In this document: piece after piece, positions 1-8,629 of the stretch
How positions within the stretch are numbered: the first letter of the stretch is position 1
Layout: every line of letters begins with the position of its first letter
Origin: Halomonas urumqiensis
GTDB taxonomy: Bacteria; Pseudomonadota; Gammaproteobacteria; Pseudomonadales; Halomonadaceae
Length of the DNA stretch: 64,000 nucleotides
NCBI RefSeq assembly: GCF_003028575.1
Contig: NZ_PYUD01000001.1
Span: 124,001 to 188,000, forward strand
Reading direction: 5' to 3'
Translations under genes and position numbers: made by a program
The notes under the pieces: generated by a model
Told to the model about the DNA's origin: nothing
Databases searched by the model: none
What the model saw: only the letters and a program-made list of their open reading frames with translations

Positions 1-1
1 C

Positions 2-538
2 AATTTGAGTGACACTGAGCGGTTGGAAGTCGCGATGGTCGGCAGCGAGGGCATGTTGGGGATACCGCTGATTCTGGGCCTCGATGAGTCTCCTCTGCTT
101 GCCCTGGTACAGGGTGAGGGGACGGCACTACGTATGCCGGTGGCTGTGTTTGGCCGTCATCTGGAACAGAGCTCCGCGCTCCAGGCGCTGCTGAATCGCT
201 ATCTCTATGTCTTGATGCATCAACTGACCCGGGTAGCGGCATGCACCCACTTTCATCAGGTCGAGGCGCGTCTGGCCCGTTGGCTGCTGATGACCCAGGA
301 TCGAGCGCACTCTGACCAACTACACCTCACCCATGAGTTTCTGGCCATGATGCTGGGGGTGCGTCGCGCCGGCATCACCCTGGCCGCCATGGCGCTTCAG
401 TCGCGCGGGTTGATTCGCTATCACCGCGGAGATATCACGGTGCTGGACCGTGAAGGACTGATCGAAGCGTCCTGCGGCTGCTATTCGTTTGATCGAGGTC
501 TTTACCGTCGAATCATCACCGAAGCGGATGTGCCATGA
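2..538 (+). CDS. Crp/Fnr-family transcriptional regulator, 5' end cut by window
   Basis: The reading frame is open from the first bases of the window, so the true start lies upstream; a TTG at 5 is probably internal. What remains is the end of the cyclic-nucleotide-binding-like beta-roll (a VGSEGMLGIPL stretch near the start) and a C-terminal winged helix-turn-helix around residues 85-150, with the recognition-helix-like text MMLGVRRAGITLA. About 178 residues are present, against roughly 220-240 for the family, so perhaps 50 are missing. It would be a cytoplasmic DNA-binding regulator. The ligand cannot be told from this fragment, and no cysteine cluster of the FNR type is visible here. It is followed by stress-type genes and could regulate them, but nothing in the sequence proves that. 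Confidence 0.8.
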   Translation, partial: NLSDTERLEVAMVGSEGMLGIPLILGLDESPLLALVQGEGTALRMPVAVFGRHLEQSSALQALLNRYLYVLMHQLTRVAACTHFHQVEARLARWLLMTQDRAHSDQLHLTHEFLAMMLGVRRAGITLAAMALQSRGLIRYHRGDITVLDREGLIEASCGCYSFDRGLYRRIITEADVP

Positions 539-710
539 AGTTGGCAGGTGCCTTCTGGTATGGAAGGGCTGGTATGGAAGGGCTGGCATGGAGGATGACT
601 TCAGGATGATGAGGCTTGAGTGTATGTGTCGATTCGCGGGTGATGACTGCAGCGTTCGGGCCTGAACGTCTACAGGTTGTACAAACGATTGATGTAAAAA
701 CGACTGATGG

Positions 711-742
711 AAAAACAACGGGGGCGCAATGCGCCCCCGTTG
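711..742 (-). terminator. Rho-independent terminator for the minus-strand PRC-barrel gene
   Basis: A perfect 12-bp stem (CAACGGGGGCGC at 716-727 with its complement at 731-742) closes an AAT loop. Read on the minus strand it is followed by five T residues (711-715). It lies 28 bp past the stop of the gene at 770-1252. A second, outer 11-bp inverted repeat (696-706 with 752-762) encloses it. Confidence 0.85.
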
Positions 743-769
743 CTTGTACAACAGTCGTTTTTGGCTGGA

Positions 770-1252
770 TCAATCGCGCTCGAACTTGGGTGAGTTCTTC
801 AGCATTTCTTCGTCCATATCCGTGTAGAACACCGATTCATCATCTTCCATGGTGTGCTCTATCTGATCCCAACTCAGCCCAGCATCCTGTCCGCCGAGCC
901 CCAGGAAACCACTCGTTGTCACCACGACGCCGACGATGCGGCCATCTTCGCCGATGATCAGATCATTGATCTCGCCAACGTCTTCATCTGAACCGCGGTG
1001 GATCACATTATTACCGATGACGTCGGTGGCGTAGAATGCACCAGAGGGTACTCCGCTCAACTGCGCCTCATTGGCATGCTGTTTATCGGAATTCCAGTCG
1101 CCGTTCCGCTGTTTTTCGCCATTCTGTTCGCCGGGACTATGCTCGGTTTCTGTCTGCATGTCGTCGTGGTTTTCCGCTACTACAGCCGTGCTTAGTGCCA
1201 ATGCCGGGACAAAAGCGGCAGAAAGTATCAATGCGGTTAGCTTCTTCATCAT
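770..1252 (-). CDS. Exported PRC-barrel domain protein
   Basis: The product has 160 residues. The start at 1252 is chosen because it gives a clean signal peptide (MMKKLTALIL, then a hydrophobic core ending at AVVAEN) behind a GAGAAAC ribosome-binding site; an upstream extension to 1387 has no such support. The mature protein has an acidic, glutamine- and asparagine-rich linker and then a PRC-barrel domain in the last 80 residues (VIGNNVIHRGSDEDVGEIND, followed by a GFLGLGG segment). PRC-barrels are small beta-barrels found in RNA-processing and photosynthetic proteins and in many exported stress proteins of unknown role. Two further PRC-barrel genes lie at 3307 and 10338. Two copies of a palindrome just upstream suggest regulation. 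The exact function is unknown. Confidence 0.85.
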   Translation of the reverse strand: MMKKLTALILSAAFVPALALSTAVVAENHDDMQTETEHSPGEQNGEKQRNGDWNSDKQHANEAQLSGVPSGAFYATDVIGNNVIHRGSDEDVGEINDLIIGEDGRIVGVVVTTSGFLGLGGQDAGLSWDQIEHTMEDDESVFYTDMDEEMLKNSPKFERD

Positions 1253-1297
1253 TGTTTCTCCAGTAATTGACGGCATTCTTCCGGACCCACCTGGGTC

Positions 1298-1334
1298 TAG
1301 AATGCCATTCCCGAACAGTGGGAATGCCATTCTA
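1298..1334. promoter_or_regulatory. Paired palindromes upstream of PRC-barrel gene, likely operators
   Basis: The 11-bp palindrome GAATGCCATTC occurs at 1300-1310 and again at 1322-1332, 22 bp apart, about two helical turns. The flanks extend the pair into an imperfect 15-bp inverted repeat around a 7-nt spacer. The sites lie 48-82 bp upstream of the minus-strand start at 1252, where a repressor or activator dimer pair could bind. The binding protein is not identified. Confidence 0.5.
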
Positions 1335-1519
1335 TCTTGGTCATAACAGCGTGATCTGTCGGTGCGGTTGCGAACTGAACTGACCATCCTATGTACGACA
1401 CCGCACTGATCAGGTCTGGTGTTTCAACTATCCTTACGATCTCATACCGCATCGATTCATGAAGCATGCGTTCATGAAAGAGGCAGGCCTCACCCGTAAA
1501 GACATCTGGAGATCAGTTC

Positions 1520-1699
1520 ATGGACAAGCATCAGACCAAAGGGCATGCGAACGAAGCGAAAGGCAAGGCAAAAGAGGTTGCAGGCAAGGTGACAGGCGAT
1601 AAAAGCAAGGAATACAAAGGGAAAATGGAAAAGCATGTTGGCAAGGCTGAAGCCAAGTCAGGAGATATGGATAGCGGAGCCAAGAAGACAAAGAAATGA
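1520..1699 (+). CDS. CsbD family stress protein (first copy)
   Basis: A 59-residue, lysine-rich, hydrophilic protein. It carries the CsbD-family pattern KGHANEAKGKAKEVAGKVTG near the N-terminus, followed by a charged helical tail ending in KKTKK. ATG 1520 follows a TGGAGATC ribosome-binding site. CsbD proteins are abundant general-stress proteins in many bacteria (sigma-B dependent in Bacillus), and their molecular role is not settled. A nearly identical paralogue lies at 10148, and both share a 12-bp element about 55 bp upstream of their start codons. The composition (K, A and G rich, with no hydrophobic core) suggests a flexible or helical soluble protein. Confidence 0.88.
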   Translation: MDKHQTKGHANEAKGKAKEVAGKVTGDKSKEYKGKMEKHVGKAEAKSGDMDSGAKKTKK

Positions 1700-1836
1700 A
1701 CCACAAGCAAAAAATGACCTTGGCGTCTTTGTGTAGATGCACGGATCGTCCATCGGCAGGACGTGGTTTCTGCAGTGGTTGGTATTGTAACGCTGCCGTT
1801 CGGTAAATCCGTGAACGACTAACACAGGAATTCGCA

Positions 1837-3024
1837 ATGCCCCATGATACGCAGGAATCCCTCGTTGGCGGGGCAGGGATTGATGATAAGACAGCAGCGT
1901 CGTCACGTCCGGAAAAAGGATTTTTCAACCACGTTCAGCTACGCCTGTTTCGCTACACAGCGGTAATGTTTTGCCTGGTGACGCTGATGATACTGATCGG
2001 CGTCGTCGTGTGGTCTTTCGGATGGGTGCTGAATACGTTCTACAATCTTCTGCTGTCACTCTCCATCGCCGGTATACTGGCGATGGTGCTTTATCCTGTG
2101 ATTGAGTTTCTCGAAAGGCGACTTCACCTGCCGCGTTTGCTGGCTATCATGCTTCTCCTTGCGGTCTTCTTCGTGGCTATCGGTGGGATTATTGTCTTGC
2201 TTGTCCCTATCGTGGCCCGTCAAATCGTCCAGTTGATGACTGTTTTGCCCGACACACTGGCAAGCTGGCAGGAATATTTCTCCTATTACTTCCCAGAACT
2301 CAGCGCAATGATAGCCAGCCGCATTGAGGGCGGTGGTGAGGAGGGAGGAGGGTCAGTCGTTCCAGGCGTGAAGAACCCGGGCGGGACCCTCGTGTCCTAC
2401 CTGGGACTGTTGGCGAGTCTGAGCTTCGTGCCCCTGTTTCTGTTCTTCACCCTGCTCTCGGGGGAATTGCTTCGAGGTCAGGTAACTGAACTGTTATCCA
2501 TATTCAACAAACATACCCAGCAGAAAGCGCTGTATTTCATCGATGTGTTTGTCAGGTACGTCACTGCCTTCTTCCAGGGCCAACTGATCATCGCCATGTT
2601 CATGGGTACCTTGTATGCCATGAGCTTTACACTGATCGGTCTGAGTTTTGGCGTGCTCTTCGGGTTGGTCCTGGGACTACTGAATATCGTTCCCTTCCTT
2701 GGCAGCCTGATCGGTTTGGTGGTGGTACTGCCCATGGCCTATCTGCAGCCGGAAGGCGGCATTGAGTTACTGGTCCTTGCCGGACTGGTGTTCGCGGGGG
2801 TACAGCTGGTGGAAAGCTGGCTACTGACACCGAAGATCATGGCCAATCGGTCGGGCTTGCATCCCGCACTCGTGGTGATTTCCCTGTTCTTTTGGGGTAC
2901 GGCCTTGAATGGCATTATCGGCCTGGTACTGGCGGTTCCTCTGACGGCGTTTTTCGTTGCTATCTGGGGCGAGATCAAAGCCAGCTTGAAACACACATTG
3001 AGCAACCGAGATGAAAGCCTATGA
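1837..3024 (+). CDS. AI-2E family transporter (PerM/TqsA-like) membrane protein
   Basis: A 395-residue polytopic inner-membrane protein. It has a soluble N-terminal tail of about 40 residues, two N-terminal membrane helices (about 42-90), a third near 100-130, a long loop (about 130-180) with a glycine/glutamate-rich insert, and then paired helices to the C-terminus. The conserved family segments FGVLFGLVLGLLNIVPFLGS and LVESWLLTPKIMANR are present. The family includes TqsA (AI-2 exporter), PerM and sodium/proton antiporters of halophiles, so the substrate cannot be assigned. ATG 1837 follows an ACAGGA site. A second family member is at 14975. The setting among stress genes would fit an ion or osmotic role, which is inference. 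Confidence 0.85.
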   Translation: MPHDTQESLVGGAGIDDKTAASSRPEKGFFNHVQLRLFRYTAVMFCLVTLMILIGVVVWSFGWVLNTFYNLLLSLSIAGILAMVLYPVIEFLERRLHLPRLLAIMLLLAVFFVAIGGIIVLLVPIVARQIVQLMTVLPDTLASWQEYFSYYFPELSAMIASRIEGGGEEGGGSVVPGVKNPGGTLVSYLGLLASLSFVPLFLFFTLLSGELLRGQVTELLSIFNKHTQQKALYFIDVFVRYVTAFFQGQLIIAMFMGTLYAMSFTLIGLSFGVLFGLVLGLLNIVPFLGSLIGLVVVLPMAYLQPEGGIELLVLAGLVFAGVQLVESWLLTPKIMANRSGLHPALVVISLFFWGTALNGIIGLVLAVPLTAFFVAIWGEIKASLKHTLSNRDESL

Positions 3025-3306
3025 AGAAAGCGGGCCTCTTGAGATGCGAGTGAACTCGCATGTGTTACCTGAGCCAGGAGTTTGGCTTGCTGGGGTAGGG
3101 CAGTCGGTAGCGTGGAAGGTTCGCCCATTCATCAGGCCGTGTTCGCTAGCGAACAGAAAGCACCCAGCTTACCTCCTATGCTTACTATGTGATGGGTAAA
3201 TGAAGTGTCTGAAATACATGCATTCACCTTGCGCCAAAGGGTGTCGAGTGACTCCATCATAGAGGTGAATGGCAGCCAAGATAAACTAATGAAGAAGGAG
3301 AATATA

Positions 3307-3969
3307 ATGAAAAGGACAGCAATTGCCATCGCAGTTGGCGCCCTGAGTATCGGCTTGACCCAGGCCCTGTTTGCCCAGGATGATGAGACACAGATGGATG
3401 AACAGCAGCAGACGACCCAGCAAGGCGCCCAGGAGAGCAATCCTGACCAGGATACGCAAGGTCAGGGAGCCGAGGTTGTCATCGATGGAGAACCGGATGA
3501 AGCCACAGTCGAAGAGGCGGGCGAAGCCAGCGTCGATGTTGAGCGTGCTGAAGAGGTCGAGGCTGAAATGCATGATCCGGATGAACAGGACCGGGATGGG
3601 GCGCAGCAGGATCAAGATGAAGCCTCTCAGGACCAGGCCGCGGAGAGCGATAATCTCGTAAGCAGGGAAGTTGGCGAGATCGAAGGCTATACCGTCTATA
3701 GCCAGGAAGACGATGAAGAGGTCGGTGAGGTCGAGCGCGTGGTGCGAGACACCCAGAATGGCGACATCTATGTCGTGATTACTAAAGGAGGTTTTCTTGG
3801 ATTCGGTAAAGACGAGATGGGCTACACAGTGGGCGATCTAGAGCTTCGCGACGATGACCATCTTGTGGTTAGCTCGAGCGATGATGGAGAATCCGGTGAC
3901 TATGGTAGCGACCGGTACGAGGATGTCGATGGCAGCCAGACCCTTCGTGAGGCCATGCAGAGCAACTAA
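3307..3969 (+). CDS. Exported acidic PRC-barrel domain protein
   Basis: A 220-residue protein. ATG 3307 follows a strong GAAGGAG site and starts a signal peptide (MKRTAIAIAV to ALFAQDD). Residues 20-115 are extremely acidic and glutamine-rich (DDETQMDEQQQTTQQ), as expected of a disordered periplasmic linker in a halophile. A PRC-barrel follows at about 118-190 (EVGEIEGYTVYSQEDDEEVG, then GGFLGFGKDEMGY). It shares the barrel type with the genes at 770 and 10338 but has a longer linker. It is followed by a clear terminator, so it is probably monocistronic. The 9-bp inverted repeat CATTCACCT / AGGTGAATG (3221-3229 and 3263-3271) lies in its upstream region. Function unknown. Confidence 0.85.
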   Translation: MKRTAIAIAVGALSIGLTQALFAQDDETQMDEQQQTTQQGAQESNPDQDTQGQGAEVVIDGEPDEATVEEAGEASVDVERAEEVEAEMHDPDEQDRDGAQQDQDEASQDQAAESDNLVSREVGEIEGYTVYSQEDDEEVGEVERVVRDTQNGDIYVVITKGGFLGFGKDEMGYTVGDLELRDDDHLVVSSSDDGESGDYGSDRYEDVDGSQTLREAMQSN

Positions 3970-4020
3970 GCATTGTTCATGAAGTGCTGAACCATGGCAT
4001 GAACGGGTATGTGGTGAATG

Positions 4021-4047
4021 GCGCGGCTTAAGCCGCGCATTTTTTTG
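4021..4047 (+). terminator. Rho-independent terminator after PRC-barrel gene
   Basis: An 18-bp perfect palindrome (GCGCGGCTT with its complement, 4021-4038) is followed by A and seven T residues. It lies 51 bp after the stop codon at 3969. It separates the plus-strand PRC gene from the convergent DUF2254 gene. Confidence 0.92.
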
Positions 4048-4093
4048 AGCCCACTTTGTAAGAGGGTAAGCAGCAAACGGGCGAATGATGCTG

Positions 4094-5386
4094 TCATGAG
4101 CGTGCACTCCAGCCTCCAGCAGCTAGGCGCACCGCATCGATATCGTCCTGAAGTGACATCGCGTGCTCCGAACGGGCTAGTGCCATCCGTGAATGTCTTT
4201 TCGCGGCGGCGCCCATCGCTTTATCTTCTGTTTCGGCCAACGTGCTAAGCGCTTTCTGCAAGCGGGTGGACACTTCAACGATGCCTGCCCCATCACGGGC
4301 GATTGCAGTAAACGCATCGTCGAACAAATCGTCTATCGAAAGCTTCGGTACCGATACGCGGTCGTAGGTAATTTCCCGTATTTGGTCCTGCTCAAGCGGC
4401 GATTGCCAAAGCGTAAATAATCTTACCATTGTGCCAATGACATTGATCGCGGTTCCCGGATCATTGATGCCAGGTGATAGCGCCTTGTCGGCAATCTCCG
4501 ATAGCGCCAGAATTCCAAAGCGGGGATCATCTTCAAAGGTACGGTTTGGGCTAATCGTGAATGCGCTGGCGAAGGCGTCTTTTTCTGATGATTCACACTC
4601 CTCGATGCAGTCCACAACATGGAGCAGGGCACAGCTTGTACTGACAAACTTACCAGGCAGTGCTGTCACGATAACGTGGCAGTCAAGTGTTTCGGCGCAG
4701 GATTGTAACGTCTTCATATCAATATGCTGTACATAGCCCACTGTCGGCGAAAATACCGGCCCACTCTTGTTTATGGTCAGATGCGGCAAGACTTCCAAAG
4801 CCCCCAGCGTGGGCGCATGGCGCCGGCGATCCAGTGCCGCGCTGGTTGCCATCTCCGCTTTCTCGATGGTGTTCACCACCCGGCCCAGTCGGGCAATTCT
4901 GTCCACCCAGCGAACAAATGTGATGATAACAATGGCAAATACCATGAGGGTCAGAATGAAGATCGCAAACCGTCCTGCTGAGCCAAACAGGTCATTTTTG
5001 ATGGCTACCAGGGAAACAATGCTGAAGATGAATGCGCCTATAAAGGCAGACAAAGCGTTCTGGGTGACATCATCCGCGATGACCAGCGGTAGGGAGCGAG
5101 GCGTCGCGCCGGCGCTTGCGGAGGCATAGGCAGCAATCATCGAGCCTACCGCAAAGGTCGCAATAACCAGCATGCTGGAAGCCATGATAGTGAGCAGTGA
5201 CTCGACGGATTCCAGGGTGATCTCGGGCAAGAGGCTGGAAAGGCCCAAATTGTCAGCCAGCCTGGCGCTGAATGTACCCCCAATGGAAAGTAAGCAAAGT
5301 AACAGTGGCTTGACCCACAGGCGTTCTTTTATGCGGCTGAAAATAAAGCGCAGCTTGTCCGAACTGAAGATTGGTGACTGGGCCAT
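4094..5386 (-). CDS. DUF2254 family predicted membrane protein
   Basis: A 430-residue protein. It has about four N-terminal transmembrane helices (roughly residues 25-45, 63-90, 110-132 and 137-160) and a soluble cytoplasmic C-terminal half. Family hallmarks are TLESVESLLTIMASSMLVIA in the second helix region, GATPRSLPLV, and ALSPGINDPGTAI in the C-terminal part. DUF2254 proteins are widespread and functionally uncharacterised. ATG 5386 is preceded by GAGAGTG. It is transcribed alone and away from GlsB at 5587. No partner gene is evident. Confidence 0.85.
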   Translation of the reverse strand: MAQSPIFSSDKLRFIFSRIKERLWVKPLLLCLLSIGGTFSARLADNLGLSSLLPEITLESVESLLTIMASSMLVIATFAVGSMIAAYASASAGATPRSLPLVIADDVTQNALSAFIGAFIFSIVSLVAIKNDLFGSAGRFAIFILTLMVFAIVIITFVRWVDRIARLGRVVNTIEKAEMATSAALDRRRHAPTLGALEVLPHLTINKSGPVFSPTVGYVQHIDMKTLQSCAETLDCHVIVTALPGKFVSTSCALLHVVDCIEECESSEKDAFASAFTISPNRTFEDDPRFGILALSEIADKALSPGINDPGTAINVIGTMVRLFTLWQSPLEQDQIREITYDRVSVPKLSIDDLFDDAFTAIARDGAGIVEVSTRLQKALSTLAETEDKAMGAAAKRHSRMALARSEHAMSLQDDIDAVRLAAGGWSARS

Positions 5387-5586
5387 GATGATGACACTCT
5401 CCGCGATAATTCATAGGATATCTCAAAGGTAACCCAAAACACTTATGCAGTGCGCACATCGTCGTTCGGTGCCATGCACTTCCCGTGATGCCAGCGTGCG
5501 ATAGCGCACTGTGACCGCGGCATGGTCGTCGTACCCTTGACCCTCTGGCGCTCGTTGTGCGTCGAGGTTCACAGGAGGTAACGATC

Positions 5587-5856
5587 ATGGGCATCATCGT
5601 ATGGCTCGTCATGGGCGGTCTGGTCGGCTGGATTGCAAGCATAATCATGGGTACCAACGCTCAGCAGGGCATCATCCTCAACGTCGTGGTCGGTATCGTC
5701 GGTGCACTGATCGGCGGTTTTCTGATCGGTCCGCTGCTTGGTGCTGGCTCCATCAACGACGGCATCACCATCATGAGCTTCATCGTGTCGCTGATTGGGG
5801 CGGTAATATTGCTCGCTATCCTGAACTTGTTCCAGCGCAGCAGGAAGCGCTCATAA
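5587..5856 (+). CDS. GlsB/YeaQ/YmgE family small stress membrane protein
   Basis: An 89-residue, very hydrophobic protein with three predicted membrane helices rich in Gly, Ile and Val (starting MGIIVWLVMGGLVGWIAS). The glycine-zipper-like repeats and the length are typical of the transglycosylase-associated/GlsB family, which is associated with general stress. ATG 5587 is set by an excellent AGGAGG site 8 nt upstream, so an upstream in-frame ATG at 5557 is not used. The C-terminus ends in a basic tail (QRSRKRS). It sits between the DUF2254 and katE genes, with no operon partner on its own strand. Confidence 0.88.
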   Translation: MGIIVWLVMGGLVGWIASIIMGTNAQQGIILNVVVGIVGALIGGFLIGPLLGAGSINDGITIMSFIVSLIGAVILLAILNLFQRSRKRS

Positions 5857-6024
5857 ATCAGCGTTTCCCTAACCGGTTGAGAGGGTAGAGGATTACCGAT
5901 CGGCGGGCTCGCAGCACTCATGGGGACCGTCGACGCCCAGCCCGACAGCGCTGAACGAGCCGCCAGTCCCCAGGATGACCGCGTGCACCTTATCTTACGC
6001 GTCCATAGTGCTGATCCTGCCGTC

Positions 6025-8388
6025 TCATTTGGTTGGTGGATCGATTTCACGAGCTGGATGGCGGTGCGCGGCGACTGCGTCTATGAAGGTGGGCGCGATG
6101 TCGGCCGCATCGGCGCTCTCCGCGAGAAAAACCCCGGGATCTTGCTGTGCGGCTGACTCGATGCCTGCCGCTGACAGCAGCTTTCGCCCGGCGCCTAGAG
6201 CAAGAATCGTTTTGCAGTGCTTATACTGATCTTTGACAAACTCCATTGGATCTCCGTTATCTGTCAGCGCCTGAACCGCCTTGCTGCCATCGGGCAGTAC
6301 CAGCGCGTCGAACAGGAACCCCGGAGCATTCTCCATCGACTTGTCCGCTTCGATCTTTGCGCCGGAGTCGCCGACAAACAGGCCCACCCGCGGCCCCACG
6401 AAATGAACCACTGCACCCGCGTCGGTCAGTTCACTATGCAAGCTGGCGAGTGAGGCATGGTGGACGCCATCTTCCACCAATACGGCAATCTGGCGTGTGC
6501 GGACACCGCACTCGCCCGGTAGCGCCATCAGCGAAAGGGCCGGAGATTGGGTGATTTCAGGGGGTTGCGGATTATCCATTGCCTTTGGCATGGCATCGGG
6601 CACTTCCATGCCCAACCCCGCGGCGACCTTGGCAGCCAGGTCTGGCGAAACGTTCACCAGTGAGGACAGCATCCGCTCACGTATGGCGGAGACTCCGACC
6701 TTGCTCAGCTCGAAGCGGAATGCGGCTGCGATATGCGCTTTTTCGACATCTGTCTGGCTGTCGAAAAACAATGTTGCTTGAGCATAGTGCTCGGCAAACT
6801 TCTCTGGCTTTCCACGGACTTTGTCTTCGGTCGTGGCCTCGGGGAAGGACACGAACCCACTTGTTCCGGCCTGGAAGGGGCAACCGCCCGCCAAGGAATT
6901 CGGTTCGTACGCGACACGCCCGCGATTGAGCACCTGACGGTGCATGCCATCGCGTTGGTTGTTCTGCACCGAGGCAAGTGGCGAGTTGATCGGGATCTCG
7001 TGGAAGTTAGGGCCGCCTAGTCGGGTGATTTGTGTATCGACATAGGAATGGATGCGACCGGCGAGCAACGGGTCATTGGAAAAGTCGATGCCTGGTATGA
7101 TATGCGCCGTGCAGAAAGCGACCTGCTCGGTTTCCGCGAAGAAGTTATCCGGGTTGCGATTCAGCACCATGCGACCGACAGGAATAACCGGTACGAGTTC
7201 CTCCGGCACCAACTTGGTCGAGTCGAGCACATCGAAGCTGAAGCCTTCGGCTTGTTCCTCGGTGAATATCTGCAGCCCCAGTTCCCATTCCGGAAATTCG
7301 CCCGACTCGATGGCTTCCCACAAATCCCGTCGATGGAAATCGGGGTCGGCGCCCGATATCTTCACGGCTTCGTCCCAGACCAGTGAATGGGTTCCTTGTT
7401 GTGGTTTCCAATGAAACTTGCAGAATGTTGATTCGCCCTGTTCGTTGATCAAACGAAACGTATGCACGCCAAAGCCCTGCATCATCCGAAAACTGCGTGG
7501 TATCGCACGATCCGACATCACCCACATCAGCATGTGAGTGGACTCCGGCATCAATGAGACGAAGTCCCAGAAGGTGTCATGTGCCGATGCCGCCTGAGGC
7601 ATGCCGTGATGCGGTTCTGGCTTGACGGCATGGACCAGGTCAGGAAACTTCATCGCATCCTGGATGAAGAATACCGGTATGTTGTTTCCCACAAGGTCCC
7701 AGTTGCCTTCGTCGGTATAGAATTTTACGGCGAAGCCTCGTGCGTCGCGCGCGGTATCTTTCGAACCGCGTTCACCTGCCACAGTAGAAAACCGTACGAA
7801 CACGGGAGTGGTCTTGCCTTTTTTACTGAACGGCGCCGCGCGAGTGTACCGGGTGAACTCGTCATAGGCTTCGAAGAAGCCGTGTGCACCGGAGCCGCTT
7901 GCATGGACGATTCGTTCCGGGATACGTTCGTGGTCAAAATGGGTGATTTTCTCCCGCAGAATAAAATCTTCAAGCAATGAAGGGCCACGCAATCCGGCCT
8001 TCAAGGTGTTCTGGTTATCGCCAATGGAAACACCTTGATTTGTCGTCAATGGTTGATCGCTTGCGTCGACCCGGACTCGGTCAAGCGACTCGTTGGTCGT
8101 ATTGGTTCCGAGCGGTGCTGCACCACCCGTCTTCGCGGTCCCGGTATTCTCTGTGGTTGTACTCGCGGTCAACCCGCTGGACTCCGGCGCTACCGGCACT
8201 CCGGATGGTGGCGCCACGCCGTTGTCGTGACCGTGCTCGAGCCCCTTGATGCTGTTGTAGGGTATCGCGGCAACGAAGCCTTCGCTTGCGCGAGCTTGCT
8301 TCACGACGATGTCATTGGTTCTGAGCACGCGGTCGCTACCTGCACTTTTTCCTCGTGACGCGCGGGCGGGTTTCTTACTCGTAGCCAT
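6025..8388 (-). CDS. katE: Large-subunit clade II catalase (HPII/KatE type)
   Basis: A 787-residue haem catalase that decomposes hydrogen peroxide in the cytoplasm. ATG 8388 follows a GGAGAAAAG site; the open frame continues to 8745 but has no catalase sequence there. The N-terminal 130 residues are a low-complexity Thr/Gly/Asn-rich extension. The active-site histidine is near residue 162 ([13 protein letters not shown]), the distal asparagine is in [10 protein letters not shown], and the proximal haem tyrosine is near 449 in [10 protein letters not shown]. The last 150-200 residues form the DJ-1/PfpI-like flavodoxin domain typical of large catalases. KatE enzymes are usually stationary-phase or osmotically induced. 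A FAD oxidoreductase is divergently transcribed across a 241-bp gap. Confidence 0.96.
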   Translation of the reverse strand: MATSKKPARASRGKSAGSDRVLRTNDIVVKQARASEGFVAAIPYNSIKGLEHGHDNGVAPPSGVPVAPESSGLTASTTTENTGTAKTGGAAPLGTNTTNESLDRVRVDASDQPLTTNQGVSIGDNQNTLKAGLRGPSLLEDFILREKITHFDHERIPERIVHASGSGAHGFFEAYDEFTRYTRAAPFSKKGKTTPVFVRFSTVAGERGSKDTARDARGFAVKFYTDEGNWDLVGNNIPVFFIQDAMKFPDLVHAVKPEPHHGMPQAASAHDTFWDFVSLMPESTHMLMWVMSDRAIPRSFRMMQGFGVHTFRLINEQGESTFCKFHWKPQQGTHSLVWDEAVKISGADPDFHRRDLWEAIESGEFPEWELGLQIFTEEQAEGFSFDVLDSTKLVPEELVPVIPVGRMVLNRNPDNFFAETEQVAFCTAHIIPGIDFSNDPLLAGRIHSYVDTQITRLGGPNFHEIPINSPLASVQNNQRDGMHRQVLNRGRVAYEPNSLAGGCPFQAGTSGFVSFPEATTEDKVRGKPEKFAEHYAQATLFFDSQTDVEKAHIAAAFRFELSKVGVSAIRERMLSSLVNVSPDLAAKVAAGLGMEVPDAMPKAMDNPQPPEITQSPALSLMALPGECGVRTRQIAVLVEDGVHHASLASLHSELTDAGAVVHFVGPRVGLFVGDSGAKIEADKSMENAPGFLFDALVLPDGSKAVQALTDNGDPMEFVKDQYKHCKTILALGAGRKLLSAAGIESAAQQDPGVFLAESADAADIAPTFIDAVAAHRHPAREIDPPTK

Positions 8389-8629
8389 GGCTTTTCTCCG
8401 GGGAGGTGGGAGATTAGGACAAGCGTTATACCGGGTTAAGGACTGGCCCATATGGATTTTCATGCCGCAGCCGAGAGTCGTCTGTTCGATAACGAACACT
8501 TGCACCGAGCTGCTTCCACCTTGTTCATCCAGCTCCACGTTGTGTTCAGTGTGGCAACGTACCGACGGTACGAGTGCCCGTGAGCGAGTCTCAGGCCTTG
8601 CGCACCAGGAATGATTTGTCGGAGTCGCC

